A DNA stretch of 64,000 bases from Enterobacter ludwigii (lineage in GTDB: Bacteria; Pseudomonadota; Gammaproteobacteria; Enterobacterales; Enterobacteriaceae), in NCBI RefSeq assembly GCF_001750725.1, contig NZ_CP017279.1, positions 4,030,001 to 4,094,000 on the forward strand, given 5' to 3'. Of this stretch, positions 25,244 to 34,612 are shown one piece after another. Made by a program: the position numbers and the translations under genes. The notes beneath the pieces are model-generated. The model had not been told where the DNA came from. It made no database searches and saw only the letters and a program-made list of their open reading frames with translations. Numbering within the stretch: position 1 is the stretch's first letter; every line of letters starts with the position of its first letter.

Positions 25244-25308
25244 ATCCTTAGGGTGCTGCGCGCTATTGCCTGGCCACCGCAGTGCTCACGCTATCAGAGG
25301 TAATAACA

Positions 25309-26262
25309 ATGAAAATGAAGAAAAGTCTCGTCGCGCTGTGCCTCTCTGCGGGGCTGCTGGCCTGTGTTCCGGCGATCACCTTCGCAGATGTCAATTTCGT
25401 GCCACAAAATACCAGCGCTGCGCCTGCCATCCCGGCGGCGGCGCTCCAGCAACTGACCTGGACGCCGGTTGACCAATCCAAAACCCAGTCAACCCAACTT
25501 TCTGCGGCAGGCCAACAGCTTAACGTGCCGGGGATTGCCGGTCCGGTTGCCGCTTTCAGCGTCCCGGCCAATATTGGTGAGCTGACCCTGACGCTGACCA
25601 GCGAAGTAAGCAAGCAGACCAGCGTATTTGCGCCTAACGTCCTGATTCTGGACCAAAACCTGACGCCATCTGCCTTCTTCCCGAGCGACTATTTTGGCTA
25701 CCAGGAACCTGGCGTCATGAGCGCTGACCGCCTCGAAGGCAAAATGCGCCTGACGCCTGCTCTGGGACAGCAGAAGATTTATGTCCTGGTCTTCACCACG
25801 GACAAAGATTTGCAGCAGACCACTAAGCTCACCGACCCGGCAAAAGCCTATGCCAAAGGAACCGGTAACTCTGTTCCGGATATCCCGGATCCGTTAGCGC
25901 GTCATGTCACCGACGGGTTGCTGAAGCTGAAAGTCTCAACAAACAGTGCTTCCAGCGTACTGGTTGGCCCTCTGTTTGGTTCATCCGGTACAGGTCCGGT
26001 CACGGTGGGGAACACTGCTGCGCCTGTGTATGCCGCACCCGTTGCTACGGCGGCGGCTCCGGCTGCAACCGCAGCCCCAGCTCCGGCGAAGAAAGCCGAG
26101 CCGGTACTGAACGACACCGAAGAATACTTCAATAACGCCATTAAGCAGGCGGTGAAGCGCGGCGATGTCGACAAAGCGCTGAAACTGCTTGATGAAGCCG
26201 AACGTTTAGGTTCAACCACTGCCCGTTCCACCTTTATCAGCAGTGTAAAAGGCAAGGGGTAA
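25309..26262 (+). CDS. malM: maltose operon periplasmic protein MalM
   Basis: MalM is a periplasmic protein of the maltose regulon with no settled function. From the ATG at 25309 it has 317 residues against 306 in E. coli. The signal peptide ends near residue 26 (ITFADVNFVP). The body (VPGIAGPVAAFSVPANIGELTLTL, FAPNVLILDQN) is conserved. An alanine/proline-rich linker at about residues 235-270 is longer than in E. coli and accounts for most of the extra length. The C-terminal helical part ends in STFISSVKGKG. An earlier in-frame ATG at 25282 has no ribosome site. A strong terminator follows. Confidence 0.95.
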   Translation: MKMKKSLVALCLSAGLLACVPAITFADVNFVPQNTSAAPAIPAAALQQLTWTPVDQSKTQSTQLSAAGQQLNVPGIAGPVAAFSVPANIGELTLTLTSEVSKQTSVFAPNVLILDQNLTPSAFFPSDYFGYQEPGVMSADRLEGKMRLTPALGQQKIYVLVFTTDKDLQQTTKLTDPAKAYAKGTGNSVPDIPDPLARHVTDGLLKLKVSTNSASSVLVGPLFGSSGTGPVTVGNTAAPVYAAPVATAAAPAATAAPAPAKKAEPVLNDTEEYFNNAIKQAVKRGDVDKALKLLDEAERLGSTTARSTFISSVKGKG

Positions 26263-26296
26263 CCGTTTCCCCACAGTGCTGATTTGTTAGTAGTTT

Positions 26297-26324
26297 AGTG
26301 CGCCTGAGTGGGCGCACTTTTTTT
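26297..26324 (+). terminator. malK-lamB-malM terminator
   Basis: AGTGCGCC (26297-26304) and GGCGCACT (26311-26318) form a perfect 8-bp stem and run into seven T. Confidence 0.92.
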
Positions 26325-26442
26325 GGTGTCACACGGGCTGTTGCGCTCTTGTTGCGATCGTGATCGTTAAATAACGTTTGGCCCCCCTCAATCCGCTTTT
26401 CTGCGATACAATGCCATTACGTTATGTATCGGAGAGTCTGGC

Positions 26443-26940
26443 ATGTCACACCCCGCGCTAACGCAACTGCGTGCGCTGCGCTATTTCGACCAAATACCTG
26501 CGCTTGACCCGGAGCAACTGGACTGGCTGCTGCTGGAAGATTCCATGACTAAACGTTTCGAGCAGCAGGGCAAAACCGTTACGGTGACCCTGGTTCAGGA
26601 AGGGTTTGTCTCTTGCGCTGAGATTGCCTCTGAGCTGCCGCTATTGCCGCAGGAAGAACGCTACTGGCTGCGCGAAATATTACTCTGTGCAGACGGTGAG
26701 CCATGGCTTGCCGGACGAACGGTCGTTCCCGAGTCCACCCTTTCCGGGCCAGAGCTGGCGCTACAACGGCTGGGGAATACGCCGCTGGGGCGCTATCTTT
26801 TCACGTCGTCCGAGCTTACCCGGGATTTTATTGAGATTGGTCGCGATGCCGAACTGTGGGGGCGTCGTTCCCGCCTTCGCCTGAGCGGTAAGCCGTTAAT
26901 ACTGACGGAGCTTTTTTTACCGGCATCGCCGTTGTACTAA
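26443..26940 (+). CDS. ubiC: chorismate lyase UbiC
   Basis: UbiC splits chorismate into 4-hydroxybenzoate and pyruvate, the first committed step of ubiquinone synthesis. It has 165 residues, as in E. coli. Conserved parts are [15 protein letters not shown], with the arginine that contacts the product carboxylate, ARTVVP-like [10 protein letters not shown], and the glutamate in LILTELFLP near the C-terminus (residue 155 or so). GGAG lies upstream of the ATG. A GATACAAT -10-like box lies at about 26405-26412. ubiA follows after 12 bases, so the two form an operon. Confidence 0.96.
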   Translation: MSHPALTQLRALRYFDQIPALDPEQLDWLLLEDSMTKRFEQQGKTVTVTLVQEGFVSCAEIASELPLLPQEERYWLREILLCADGEPWLAGRTVVPESTLSGPELALQRLGNTPLGRYLFTSSELTRDFIEIGRDAELWGRRSRLRLSGKPLILTELFLPASPLY

Positions 26941-26952
26941 GAGGAAGAAAAA

Positions 26953-27822
26953 ATGGAGTGGAGCCTGACGCAGAATAAGCTGTTGGCTTATCACCGCTTG
27001 ATGCGTACAGATAAACCCATCGGCGCGCTGCTGTTGCTGTGGCCGACCCTTTGGGCGCTATGGGTAGCAACACCAGGGGTACCGCCGCTGTGGATCCTGG
27101 GGGTGTTCATTGCAGGCGTCTGGCTGATGCGTGCGGCGGGCTGCGTGGTCAATGACTATGCGGATCGTAAATTCGACGGGCACGTAAAACGTACGGCCCA
27201 TCGTCCGTTGCCCAGCGGGCAAGTGACCGAAAAAGAGGCCCGTACGCTGTTTATCGTACTGGTGCTGCTCTCTTTCCTGCTGGTGTTAACCCTGAACACC
27301 ATGACCATTCTGCTTTCAGTCGCGGCCCTGGCTCTGGCCTGGGTTTATCCGTTCATGAAGCGCTACACCCACCTGCCTCAGGTGGTGCTGGGCGCGGCGT
27401 TTGGCTGGTCGATCCCGATGGCGTTTGCGGCGGTGAGTGAGTCCGTCCCGTTAAGCTGCTGGCTGATGTTCCTGGCGAACATTCTCTGGGCCGTCGCATA
27501 CGACACGCAATACGCGATGGTAGACCGCGACGATGACCTGAAGATTGGCATTAAATCGACGGCGATCCTCTTCGGACGTCATGACAAGCTGATCATCGGT
27601 ATCCTGCAGGTTGCGGTGCTGGCGTTGATGGTGACGATGGGTTACCTGAACGGGCTCAACTGGGCGTTTTACTGGGCCGTGCTGGTGGCGGGAATGCTGT
27701 TTGTCTACCAGCAGAAGCTGATTGCGAAACGGGAGCGTGAAGCCTGCTTCAAGGCGTTTATGAATAACAACTATGTCGGTCTGGTGCTGTTTTTAGGGCT
27801 GGCGATGAGCTACTTTTCGTAA
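26953..27822 (+). CDS. ubiA: 4-hydroxybenzoate octaprenyltransferase UbiA
   Basis: UbiA attaches the polyprenyl tail to 4-hydroxybenzoate in the inner membrane. It has 289 residues against 290 in E. coli and about eight to nine membrane segments. The two aspartate-rich motifs that hold Mg2+-diphosphate are present: [15 protein letters not shown] (about 71-85) and [16 protein letters not shown] (about 185-200). GAGGAAG lies upstream of the ATG. It is cotranscribed with ubiC and ends at a shared bidirectional terminator facing plsB. Confidence 0.96.
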   Translation: MEWSLTQNKLLAYHRLMRTDKPIGALLLLWPTLWALWVATPGVPPLWILGVFIAGVWLMRAAGCVVNDYADRKFDGHVKRTAHRPLPSGQVTEKEARTLFIVLVLLSFLLVLTLNTMTILLSVAALALAWVYPFMKRYTHLPQVVLGAAFGWSIPMAFAAVSESVPLSCWLMFLANILWAVAYDTQYAMVDRDDDLKIGIKSTAILFGRHDKLIIGILQVAVLALMVTMGYLNGLNWAFYWAVLVAGMLFVYQQKLIAKREREACFKAFMNNNYVGLVLFLGLAMSYFS

Positions 27823-27826
27823 AAAA

Positions 27827-27855
27827 ACGGCAGCCAGAAGGCTGCCGTTTTTGTT
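27827..27855. terminator. bidirectional terminator between ubiA and plsB
   Basis: ACGGCAGCC (27827-27835) and GGCTGCCGT (27840-27848) form a perfect 9-bp stem with a loop of four. A T-run follows on the plus strand (ttttt) and seven A precede it, giving a T-run on the minus strand. It can end both convergent genes. Confidence 0.92.
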
Positions 27856-27886
27856 TTCATCGCAGGTCATCAGACCGCTGCACGCT

Positions 27887-30307
27887 TCACTCGCCTTGCG
27901 TCGCACTTTCAATCGTTAAACGCACATCAGACGTGATCAGTTCGGCCAGCATCTGGTACACCTTCAGCGTCTCTTCCGGCTCGGCATCGCCCGTATCACT
28001 GATAAACCCTTCATCACGCAGCGTCAGCACCAGAGAGCTGAAGACCGCTTTGTCGAAGAATTCCGGGGCGTTAATCCCGTGCAGAACAGACAGGCGCTGT
28101 GCCAGCGTCCGGCTCTCTTTCTCGAGCGTACCGCGGTTAATGGACGGATTCGCGCTCAGCAACCAGAAGGTGATGGCGTAGCGCTGCAGCGTTTCACGCG
28201 CGCCCGCCGCCAGCAGTTGCAGGGTACGGGACCGTGACGGATTGATATGCAGCTCGTCATTCGTGACGGTAATCAGCCCCTGACGACGCAGCTCTTCGGT
28301 CAGTTTATCCAGCTCAGTCGCCAGTTCGTCCTTGTCCCAGCGCAGGAACAGCTCCGCTTTCAGCATTGGATAGAGCGTTTCAACATGACGCAACAGCTCC
28401 TGACGCGAGATGCGACGATGCTGGGTGATGATGGCCGCCATGAGCGAGGGCAGCATCAGCATATGCGCGATGTTGTTGCGATAGTAAGTCATCAGCACCG
28501 CCTGCTCGCGCGGGAGAATGATGATGTCGCCGATGGTGTCCTTTTCGACTTCAAACTTGTTCATCTGCAGGGCATGCTCGATAAGCTCGCTTGCCGTGCT
28601 TACCGGTACGGTCGAATCCACCGAGTACGGCACGTTGCGCATCATATCCAGATAGCAATCCAGCTGCTCCGTAAGCTGTTCACGGGTCAGTGAACGCTGA
28701 CGAGAGGCCAGAAGCGCCGTACAGCACAGGTTCATGGCGTTTGCCGCACCGGCGTTGTTAATACGCACCATCAGTTCAGAGGCGATGCTGTTGACCGTAG
28801 GCGTCAGCCAGGCCGGGCGAATCGCTTCGATAGGATCGATAGACTCGCGCCACTCCGGAACATGGTTGTTCAGATAGGTCATCAGCGGCATCGGCTCGCC
28901 AAAGTTGACGTAGCCCTGGCCAAGGTTGCGTAACTTGCTCAGGCCGCGCAGCATCTGCGGCAGGCTTTCTTTCTCTTTGGTCGCACCGCGCAGCTCTTTG
29001 GCGTAGGTGCCCACTTCCATCACGTGTTCGTAGCCAATGTAGATGGGTACCAGGGTGATCGGGCGGGTTCCCCCGCGCAGCATCGCCTGAATGGTCATCG
29101 ACAGCGTGCCGGTTTTAGGATCGAGCAGACGACCGGTACGGGAGCGCCCCCCTTCCACGAAGTATTCAACGGAATAACCGCGGCTGAACAGCTCGCCAAG
29201 ATATTCACGGAATACGGTGGAGTAGAGCTTGTTGCCCTTAAAGGTACGACGGATAAAGAACGCCCCCAGGCGGCGGAAAATCGGGCCGGCTGGCCAGAAG
29301 TTCAGGTTAATGCCGGCAGCGATGTGCGGCGGTACCAGACCCTGGTGATAGAGCACATAGGAGAGGAGCAGATAGTCCATGTGGCTGCGGTGGCAGGGGA
29401 CATAGACAATCTCATGGCCATCATGGGCCAGCTGGCGTACGCGCTCGGCGTTATGAACGTTGATTCCCTGATAGAGGCGGTTCCACGTAAAGCCCAGAAT
29501 ACGATCGGAAAGACGAATCATCTCGTAAGAGAAGTTCGCGGCAATCTCTTCCATCAGTGCAATAGCGTTCTGCTGTGCTTTCTCATGGGAAATCTTTTTG
29601 CTGCGCGCTTCGTCTTCAACGGCCCTGGCAATCGCTTTGGAGGCCAGCAGCTTGTTGAACAGGTCCTGACGTGCAGGAAGACGCGGGCCGACGGCAGCCA
29701 GACGCTGACGGGCGAAGTGCATACGCGCCACGCGCGCCAGTTTCTGCGCGATAATCTTGTCGGTGCCGTGTTCGTCCGCCATACGGCGCAGCGAAACGGA
29801 CGGGGAGAAACGCACGAAGCTGTCACGTCCCAGCCAGGAGACCGCGAAGAATTTCTGAATGCCGTTAAGCATGCGCAGCGGTGGGTTCTCTTCACCTTTC
29901 TCTCTGCCCGGGCGGCGACCAAACATCACCGATACCGGCACCATCTGCACATCCAGACCCGGATTGCTGCGGTGCAGGTCGAGATAGTCGTGGAAAAGCT
30001 TGATGGACTCTTCCTTTGGCGTGTAATAGGTAAACACGCGCGGCCCGCCGTGAATGAACACATAGCGCGGCAGCAGAGTGCCGTCGACTTCGAGGGGTTC
30101 AAGCGGGTCAGGTAAATCATGCGCCAGACACTGGGCGCGAAGCGTCAGTAGGTCTGCCTTCGAGTTATAAGGCAAAACGTACATAATTGGGCGTGACGTA
30201 TCGAGCCCCAATTCCAGCGCGGGTTCCGCTGGGATAGACTTGCTTTTTACCAGGACGCTTAATGGTAAATTAAGTAATTTGTAGTAAATTCGTGGCCAGC
30301 CGGACAT
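27887..30307 (-). CDS. plsB: glycerol-3-phosphate acyltransferase PlsB
   Basis: PlsB makes lysophosphatidate by acylating glycerol 3-phosphate at the inner membrane, the first step of phospholipid synthesis. With the start at 30307 (MSGWPRIYY) it has 806 residues against 807 in E. coli; the open frame runs 21 codons further upstream but the ribosome site is weak for either. The acyltransferase motifs are present: HRSHMD with His306 and Asp311, [19 protein letters not shown] and LVPIYIGYE. It is divergent from dgkA, which recycles diacylglycerol, a sensible pairing also seen in E. coli. Confidence 0.97.
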   Translation of the reverse strand: MSGWPRIYYKLLNLPLSVLVKSKSIPAEPALELGLDTSRPIMYVLPYNSKADLLTLRAQCLAHDLPDPLEPLEVDGTLLPRYVFIHGGPRVFTYYTPKEESIKLFHDYLDLHRSNPGLDVQMVPVSVMFGRRPGREKGEENPPLRMLNGIQKFFAVSWLGRDSFVRFSPSVSLRRMADEHGTDKIIAQKLARVARMHFARQRLAAVGPRLPARQDLFNKLLASKAIARAVEDEARSKKISHEKAQQNAIALMEEIAANFSYEMIRLSDRILGFTWNRLYQGINVHNAERVRQLAHDGHEIVYVPCHRSHMDYLLLSYVLYHQGLVPPHIAAGINLNFWPAGPIFRRLGAFFIRRTFKGNKLYSTVFREYLGELFSRGYSVEYFVEGGRSRTGRLLDPKTGTLSMTIQAMLRGGTRPITLVPIYIGYEHVMEVGTYAKELRGATKEKESLPQMLRGLSKLRNLGQGYVNFGEPMPLMTYLNNHVPEWRESIDPIEAIRPAWLTPTVNSIASELMVRINNAGAANAMNLCCTALLASRQRSLTREQLTEQLDCYLDMMRNVPYSVDSTVPVSTASELIEHALQMNKFEVEKDTIGDIIILPREQAVLMTYYRNNIAHMLMLPSLMAAIITQHRRISRQELLRHVETLYPMLKAELFLRWDKDELATELDKLTEELRRQGLITVTNDELHINPSRSRTLQLLAAGARETLQRYAITFWLLSANPSINRGTLEKESRTLAQRLSVLHGINAPEFFDKAVFSSLVLTLRDEGFISDTGDAEPEETLKVYQMLAELITSDVRLTIESATQGE

Positions 30308-30461
30308 AAACGATGTAAAGCCTCTGGTTAATAATGCAATTGCGGCGCAAGGATAACAGAAAGCGCGCAAAATTTCTGTTGTTACCCGTCATACTTCAGG
30401 CAGCAGCGAAACACGCTGCGCCTACTGTTACTGACGCTATTTTAATTAAAAGGTTCTTTTA

Positions 30462-30830
30462 ATGGCCAATAATACCACTGGGTTAACCCGAATCATCAAA
30501 GCCGCCGGCTATTCATGGAAAGGTTTCCGTGCCGCGTGGGTCAATGAAGCCGCGTTTCGCCAGGAGGGCGTCGCCGCTATCATCGCGGTGATTATCGCCT
30601 GTTTCCTTGATGTTGATGCGATTACCCGCGTTTTGTTGATCGGCTCCGTGCTGTTGGTGATGATAGTGGAAATTCTCAATAGCGCTATTGAGGCCGTGGT
30701 GGACCGTATCGGCTCTGATTTCCATGAGCTCTCCGGCCGGGCGAAAGACATGGGGTCTGCTGCCGTATTGCTGGCGATTATCACTGCGGTCATCACCTGG
30801 GTCACGCTGCTTTGGTCACATTTCCGATAA
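30462..30830 (+). CDS. dgkA: diacylglycerol kinase DgkA
   Basis: DgkA phosphorylates diacylglycerol to phosphatidate, mainly recycling lipid from membrane-derived oligosaccharide synthesis. It is a 122-residue trimeric inner-membrane enzyme with three membrane segments, the same length as in E. coli. The catalytic signature VEILNSAIEAVVDRIG (about 68-83) holds Glu69 and Glu76, and an N-terminal amphipathic helix contains NEAAFRQEG with Glu28. lexA follows with its own SOS promoter about 70 bases downstream. Confidence 0.97.
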   Translation: MANNTTGLTRIIKAAGYSWKGFRAAWVNEAAFRQEGVAAIIAVIIACFLDVDAITRVLLIGSVLLVMIVEILNSAIEAVVDRIGSDFHELSGRAKDMGSAAVLLAIITAVITWVTLLWSHFR

Positions 30831-30893
30831 GCCTCGAGAAATAATTAAGTCCCTGGTTTTTTGTGCAGTTTTTGGTTCCAAAATCGCCTTTGA

Positions 30894-30909
30894 CTGTATA
30901 TACTCACAG
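30894..30909. promoter_or_regulatory. LexA box 1 of the lexA promoter
   Basis: CTGTATATACTCACAG has the CTGT-N8-ACAG form of the SOS box. It lies about 30 bases before lexA, next to a second box, as in E. coli. Confidence 0.93.
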
Positions 30910-30914
30910 CATAA

Positions 30915-30930
30915 CTGTATATACACCCAG
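30915..30930. promoter_or_regulatory. LexA box 2 of the lexA promoter
   Basis: CTGTATATACACCCAG is a second SOS box, 21 bases centre-to-centre from the first, two helical turns apart. It ends eight bases before the lexA start. One base differs from the ideal half-site (CCAG for ACAG). Confidence 0.9.
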
Positions 30931-30938
30931 GGGGCGGA

Positions 30939-31547
30939 ATGAAAGCGTTAACGACCAGGCAGCAAGAGGTGTTTGATCTCATCCGGGATCATATCGGCCA
31001 GACGGGTATGCCACCCACGCGTGCGGAGATCGCTCAGCGTCTGGGTTTCCGTTCTCCGAATGCTGCCGAAGAACACCTGAAAGCGCTGGCGCGTAAAGGC
31101 GTCATTGAGATTGTATCGGGCGCTTCGCGTGGCATCCGTCTGCTGGTGGAAGAAGAGACAGGCATTCCGCTGGTGGGCCGTGTCGCGGCAGGTGAACCTT
31201 TGCTGGCACAACAGCATATTGAAGGTCACTACCAGGTTGACCCGGGCATGTTTAAACCGAGCGCAGATTTCCTGCTGCGCGTCAGCGGCATGTCGATGAA
31301 AGATATCGGTATTCTGGACGGCGATCTGCTCGCAGTTCATAAAACCCAGGACGTGCGCAACGGGCAAGTTGTGGTCGCGCGTATTGACGATGAAGTTACC
31401 GTTAAGCGTCTGAAAAAGCAGGGTAACACCGTCCAGTTACTGCCTGAAAACAACGAGTTCTCCCCGATTGTGGTGGATCTCCGCGAACATAACTTCTCTA
31501 TTGAAGGGCTGGCTGTTGGGGTTATCCGCAACGGTGAATGGCTGTAA
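30939..31547 (+). CDS. lexA: SOS repressor LexA
   Basis: LexA represses SOS genes and cuts itself when RecA filaments form. It has 202 residues, as in E. coli. The N-terminal winged helix (1-70) contains the recognition segment [10 protein letters not shown]. The cleavage bond lies between Ala84 and Gly85 (RVAAGEP), with the catalytic Ser119 in SGMSMKD and Lys156 in VTVKRLKKQ, all checked by codon position. GGGGG lies upstream of the ATG, and two LexA boxes cover the promoter. It is followed by dinF with a hairpin between. Confidence 0.98.
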   Translation: MKALTTRQQEVFDLIRDHIGQTGMPPTRAEIAQRLGFRSPNAAEEHLKALARKGVIEIVSGASRGIRLLVEEETGIPLVGRVAAGEPLLAQQHIEGHYQVDPGMFKPSADFLLRVSGMSMKDIGILDGDLLAVHKTQDVRNGQVVVARIDDEVTVKRLKKQGNTVQLLPENNEFSPIVVDLREHNFSIEGLAVGVIRNGEWL

Positions 31548-31558
31548 TCATGTCATAA

Positions 31559-31583
31559 CAGGCTACGGACCTGCCGTAGCCTG
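31559..31583 (+). terminator. hairpin between lexA and dinF
   Basis: CAGGCTACGG (31559-31568) and CCGTAGCCTG (31574-31583) form a perfect 10-bp stem with a 5-base loop. The T-run after it is weak (attcaatctcc), so some transcripts likely read through into dinF, as expected of the lexA-dinF SOS operon. Confidence 0.65.
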
Positions 31584-31610
31584 ATTCAATCTCCACTGCC
31601 GGTATTTTTC

Positions 31611-32948
31611 ATGTCACTGCTGACGACATCAGATAAGGCATTGTGGCGTCTTGCACTGCCAATGATTTTTTCCAATATCACCGTCCCTCTGCTGGGACTG
31701 GTAGACACGGCTGTTATTGGTCATCTGGATTCCCCCGTTTATCTGGGCGGCGTCGCGATCGGCGCGACGGCAACCAGCTTCCTTTTTATGCTGCTGCTCT
31801 TTTTGCGTATGAGTACCACCGGGCTTACGGCTCAGGCGTACGGCGCAAAAGATCCGTTGCGTCTGGCGCGAGCGCTGGTACAACCCTTGATCCTTGCCCT
31901 GGGCGCGGGTGCGCTGATCGTGGTGTTGCGCACGCCACTGATTGATCTGGCGCTGCATGTCGTTGGCGGTAGCGAGGCGGTACTTGAGCAGGCGCGGCGC
32001 TTCCTTGAAATTCGCTGGCTCAGCGCGCCTGCATCACTGGCGAACCTGGTTCTGCTTGGCTGGTTACTCGGCGTGCAGTATGCCCGTGCGCCAGTCATTC
32101 TGCTGGTGGCAGGCAATCTTCTCAACATCGTGCTTGATGTCTGGCTGGTGATGGGTCTGCATATGAACGTGCAGGGCGCCGCGCTGGCGACGGCAATTGC
32201 AGAATACGGTACCTTTTTCATCGGCCTGTGGATGGTCTGGCGCGTGCTGGCCCTGCGCGGTATCTCGCTTGCGATGCTCAAAACCGCGTGGCGCGGTAAT
32301 ATCCGCACGCTGCTGGCGCTTAACCGCGACATTATGCTGCGCTCGTTACTGCTTCAGCTCTGCTTTGGCGCGCTGACGGTCTTTGGGGCGCGACTTGGGC
32401 CGGAGATCGTCGCGGTTAATGCGGTCCTGATGACGCTGCTCACCTTTACCGCGTATGCGCTGGATGGCTTTGCCTATGCCGTTGAAGCCCATTCCGGACA
32501 AGCGTATGGTGCACGCGAAAGCGGCCAGCTCCGCGAGGTGTGGCGGGCCGCCTGTCGTCAGTCAGGCCTGGTGGCGCTGGCGTTTGCACTCATTTACGCC
32601 TTTCTGGGTGAACAGATCGTTGCCTTACTCACCTCCCTCCCATCGCTGCGCGAACTGGCGAGTCACTATCTCTTCTGGCAGGCAATCTTACCGGTGGTGG
32701 GCGTGTGGTGTTATCTGCTGGACGGCATGTTTATTGGCGCGACGCGAGGTGCGGAGATGCGCAATAGCATGGCGGTCGCTGCGGCGGGATTTGGTCTGAC
32801 GTTGCTGACGCTGCCGTATCTGGGCAACCACGGTTTGTGGCTGGCTCTGGCGGTTTTCCTCGCGTTACGTGGCCTGTCGCTGGCCTTTATCTGGCATCGT
32901 CACTGGCGAAATAACACCTGGCTGCCTTCCCGCCACGATATATCGTGA
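31611..32948 (+). CDS. dinF: MATE family efflux protein DinF
   Basis: DinF is a damage-inducible MATE (multidrug and toxin extrusion) family transporter of the inner membrane, linked in E. coli to protection against oxidative stress and bile salts. It has 445 residues and twelve predicted membrane segments in two halves. Family segments include PMIFSNITVPLLGLVDTAVIGHL near the start and YALDGFAYAVEAHSGQAYGA in the second half. The start at 31611 aligns with E. coli but omits its short upstream extension. It has no LexA box of its own and depends on lexA read-through. Its stop lies in a 14-bp palindrome. Confidence 0.94.
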   Translation: MSLLTTSDKALWRLALPMIFSNITVPLLGLVDTAVIGHLDSPVYLGGVAIGATATSFLFMLLLFLRMSTTGLTAQAYGAKDPLRLARALVQPLILALGAGALIVVLRTPLIDLALHVVGGSEAVLEQARRFLEIRWLSAPASLANLVLLGWLLGVQYARAPVILLVAGNLLNIVLDVWLVMGLHMNVQGAALATAIAEYGTFFIGLWMVWRVLALRGISLAMLKTAWRGNIRTLLALNRDIMLRSLLLQLCFGALTVFGARLGPEIVAVNAVLMTLLTFTAYALDGFAYAVEAHSGQAYGARESGQLREVWRAACRQSGLVALAFALIYAFLGEQIVALLTSLPSLRELASHYLFWQAILPVVGVWCYLLDGMFIGATRGAEMRNSMAVAAAGFGLTLLTLPYLGNHGLWLALAVFLALRGLSLAFIWHRHWRNNTWLPSRHDIS

Positions 32949-33067
32949 CGGTTAAAGATTCCGAAAATAAAAACAACTGCCGGATCCTTAACTACAATAA
33001 TAATCACGTCCAGCAGAAAAGAACGAAGCGGACGAAACATACAGACGCTTAACACGAGGACACGATT

Positions 33068-33277
33068 ATGAATAAAGACGAAATCGGCGGCAACTGGAAG
33101 CAGTTCAAAGGTAAAGCGAAAGAACAGTGGGGTAAGCTGACGGATGATGATATGACCATCATCGAAGGTAAACGCGATCAGCTGGTGGGTAAAATTCAGG
33201 AACGTTACGGCTACGAGAAAGATCGTGCTGAAAACGAAGTGAAAGACTGGGAAACACGTAACGATTATCGCTGGTAA
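33068..33277 (+). CDS. yjbJ: CsbD family stress protein YjbJ
   Basis: This 69-residue soluble protein is of the CsbD family and nearly the same as E. coli YjbJ, which is abundant under general (RpoS) and osmotic stress. The family pattern NWKQFKGKAKEQWGKLTDDD and IEGKRDQLVGKIQERYGY is complete. It is rich in charged residues and probably largely helical or flexible. Its function is unknown. GAGG precedes the ATG. The upstream sequence CTACAATAAT (about 32991-33000) resembles a sigma-S type -10 region. A terminator follows. Confidence 0.95.
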   Translation: MNKDEIGGNWKQFKGKAKEQWGKLTDDDMTIIEGKRDQLVGKIQERYGYEKDRAENEVKDWETRNDYRW

Positions 33278-33294
33278 TCCTTTACTCCCCCTGA

Positions 33295-33320
33295 GGGCGG
33301 CTTCGGGCCGCCTTTTCTTT
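33295..33320 (+). terminator. yjbJ terminator
   Basis: GGCGGC (33296-33301) pairs with GCCGCC (33307-33312) and is followed by ttttctttt. It lies between the convergent genes yjbJ and zur. Confidence 0.85.
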
Positions 33321-33325
33321 TGCCG

Positions 33326-33838
33326 TTAACGCGGCTTTTTCTTCACCAGTACAGAATGGTCGTGCTGGCACTCATCCTGGTGACGACAGGCTTCTACCTC
33401 TACGCAGGCTGAGCACAGGCCGTGCGCTTCAATCACGTTATGACGCAACGCAAAGCCCATTTTGGCTGCCAGCGTATGCATAATATCTTCAACGCCTTCC
33501 GCACCTTCTTCCTTCACGCTGCCGCAGCGATCGCAGATAAACATGGCCGACGTATGGGTTGGCTGATCGAACAGATGGCACAGCACATAGCTGTTTGTCG
33601 ATTCAACTTTATGCACAAAGCCCTGTTCCAGCAGGAAATCCAGCGCGCGGTACACCGTTGGCGGTTTAGCCTGTGGCTCGCTTTCGCGCAGCAGATCAAG
33701 CAGATCGTACGCGCTGATCGCGCCCTGCTGCAGACTCATCAAACGTAATACTTCAAGGCGCTGCGGAGTCAGGCGCACATTGCGTTGCACGCACAGCTTT
33801 TCTGCCTGCGCTAACAGCTCTTTTGTGGACTTATCCAT
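33326..33838 (-). CDS. zur: zinc uptake regulator Zur
   Basis: Zur is a Fur-family repressor that shuts off zinc import genes when zinc is bound. It has 170 residues against 171 in E. coli. The winged helix (about 15-85) includes RNVRLTPQRLEVLRLM and KPPTVYRALDFLLEQG. The structural zinc site has the paired cysteines CDRC (about 103-106) and CSAC (about 143-146); the sensing site includes the cysteine in SYVLCHLFD and nearby histidines. The tail is histidine- and lysine-rich. It stands alone, facing yjbJ. Confidence 0.96.
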   Translation of the reverse strand: MDKSTKELLAQAEKLCVQRNVRLTPQRLEVLRLMSLQQGAISAYDLLDLLRESEPQAKPPTVYRALDFLLEQGFVHKVESTNSYVLCHLFDQPTHTSAMFICDRCGSVKEEGAEGVEDIMHTLAAKMGFALRHNVIEAHGLCSACVEVEACRHQDECQHDHSVLVKKKPR

Positions 33839-33953
33839 TTAGCACCCCGGATGTTATAGGCTGGAAAACCCCCACTTTATCATGTTCTGCTAAAAACACC
33901 GAGATCCGCCAGGCTGTGCTATACCTGACGCAACGCAATCCGGGGAATAAACG

Positions 33954-34442
33954 ATGAAAAGACCTGACTGTATTCGACACTGGCGCGACGTAGAAGGCGC
34001 AGATGACTCAACCTATCCCGACAGTAGTGAACGTTTTGCCATTGGCGCACCGCTGGCGCGTAAGCTCGGCCTTGGACGCATTGGTATACACCATGAGCGC
34101 TTACCGCCAGGCCGACGGACCTCTTATCCTCATGCTGAAAGCGACGAAGAAGAGTTTATCTACGTGCTTGAAGGCTACCCTGAAGCCTGGATTAACGGAT
34201 ATTTATGGAAACTTGAACCTGGCGACAGCGTGGGCTTTCCCGCCGGAACCGGGGTCTGTCATACCTTCATCAACAACACCGACGAAGAGGTACGGCTCCT
34301 GGTGGTGGGTGAGGCCAACAAGAAGCATAACCGTATCTATTACCCGCTTAATCCGGAGTACGCCGCCACGCGCGACGATCGCTGGGTAGACCACCCTCCT
34401 CAGTTTTTTGGACCGCACGATGGAAAACCTGGGAAAAAATAA
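33954..34442 (+). CDS. cupin-domain protein
   Basis: This 162-residue protein has a single cupin domain (about 40-135). The conserved barrel motifs are recognisable as PHAESDEEEFIYVLEG (motif 1, with a histidine and glutamates that could hold a metal) and GTGVCHTFINNT (motif 2). No signal peptide is seen, so it is cytoplasmic. Cupins range from sugar isomerases to dioxygenases and storage proteins, and nothing here fixes the reaction. GGGGA precedes the ATG, and an extended -10 box TGCTATACC lies at 33917-33925. It is absent from this place in E. coli K-12. Confidence 0.8.
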   Translation: MKRPDCIRHWRDVEGADDSTYPDSSERFAIGAPLARKLGLGRIGIHHERLPPGRRTSYPHAESDEEEFIYVLEGYPEAWINGYLWKLEPGDSVGFPAGTGVCHTFINNTDEEVRLLVVGEANKKHNRIYYPLNPEYAATRDDRWVDHPPQFFGPHDGKPGKK

Positions 34443-34612
34443 TTTCCTCTTCTATAAATATTGAGGGCCGTCACAAATAACAACAGGCCTGGCGGGAATT
34501 TAACTTAAGGAAATAGCGGGTCTTTTTGCACTTATTCACAGCAATAGTTCGTTCCTGTTTGGGAGATAACAGACAGGGGTTATTTAATAACAGACTATAA
34601 GACGAGCATACT

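Noticed and set aside
33839..33953. Zur binding site near zur or the cupin gene
   Set aside because: No clear match to the AT-rich GATATGTTATAACATATC-like motif could be found.
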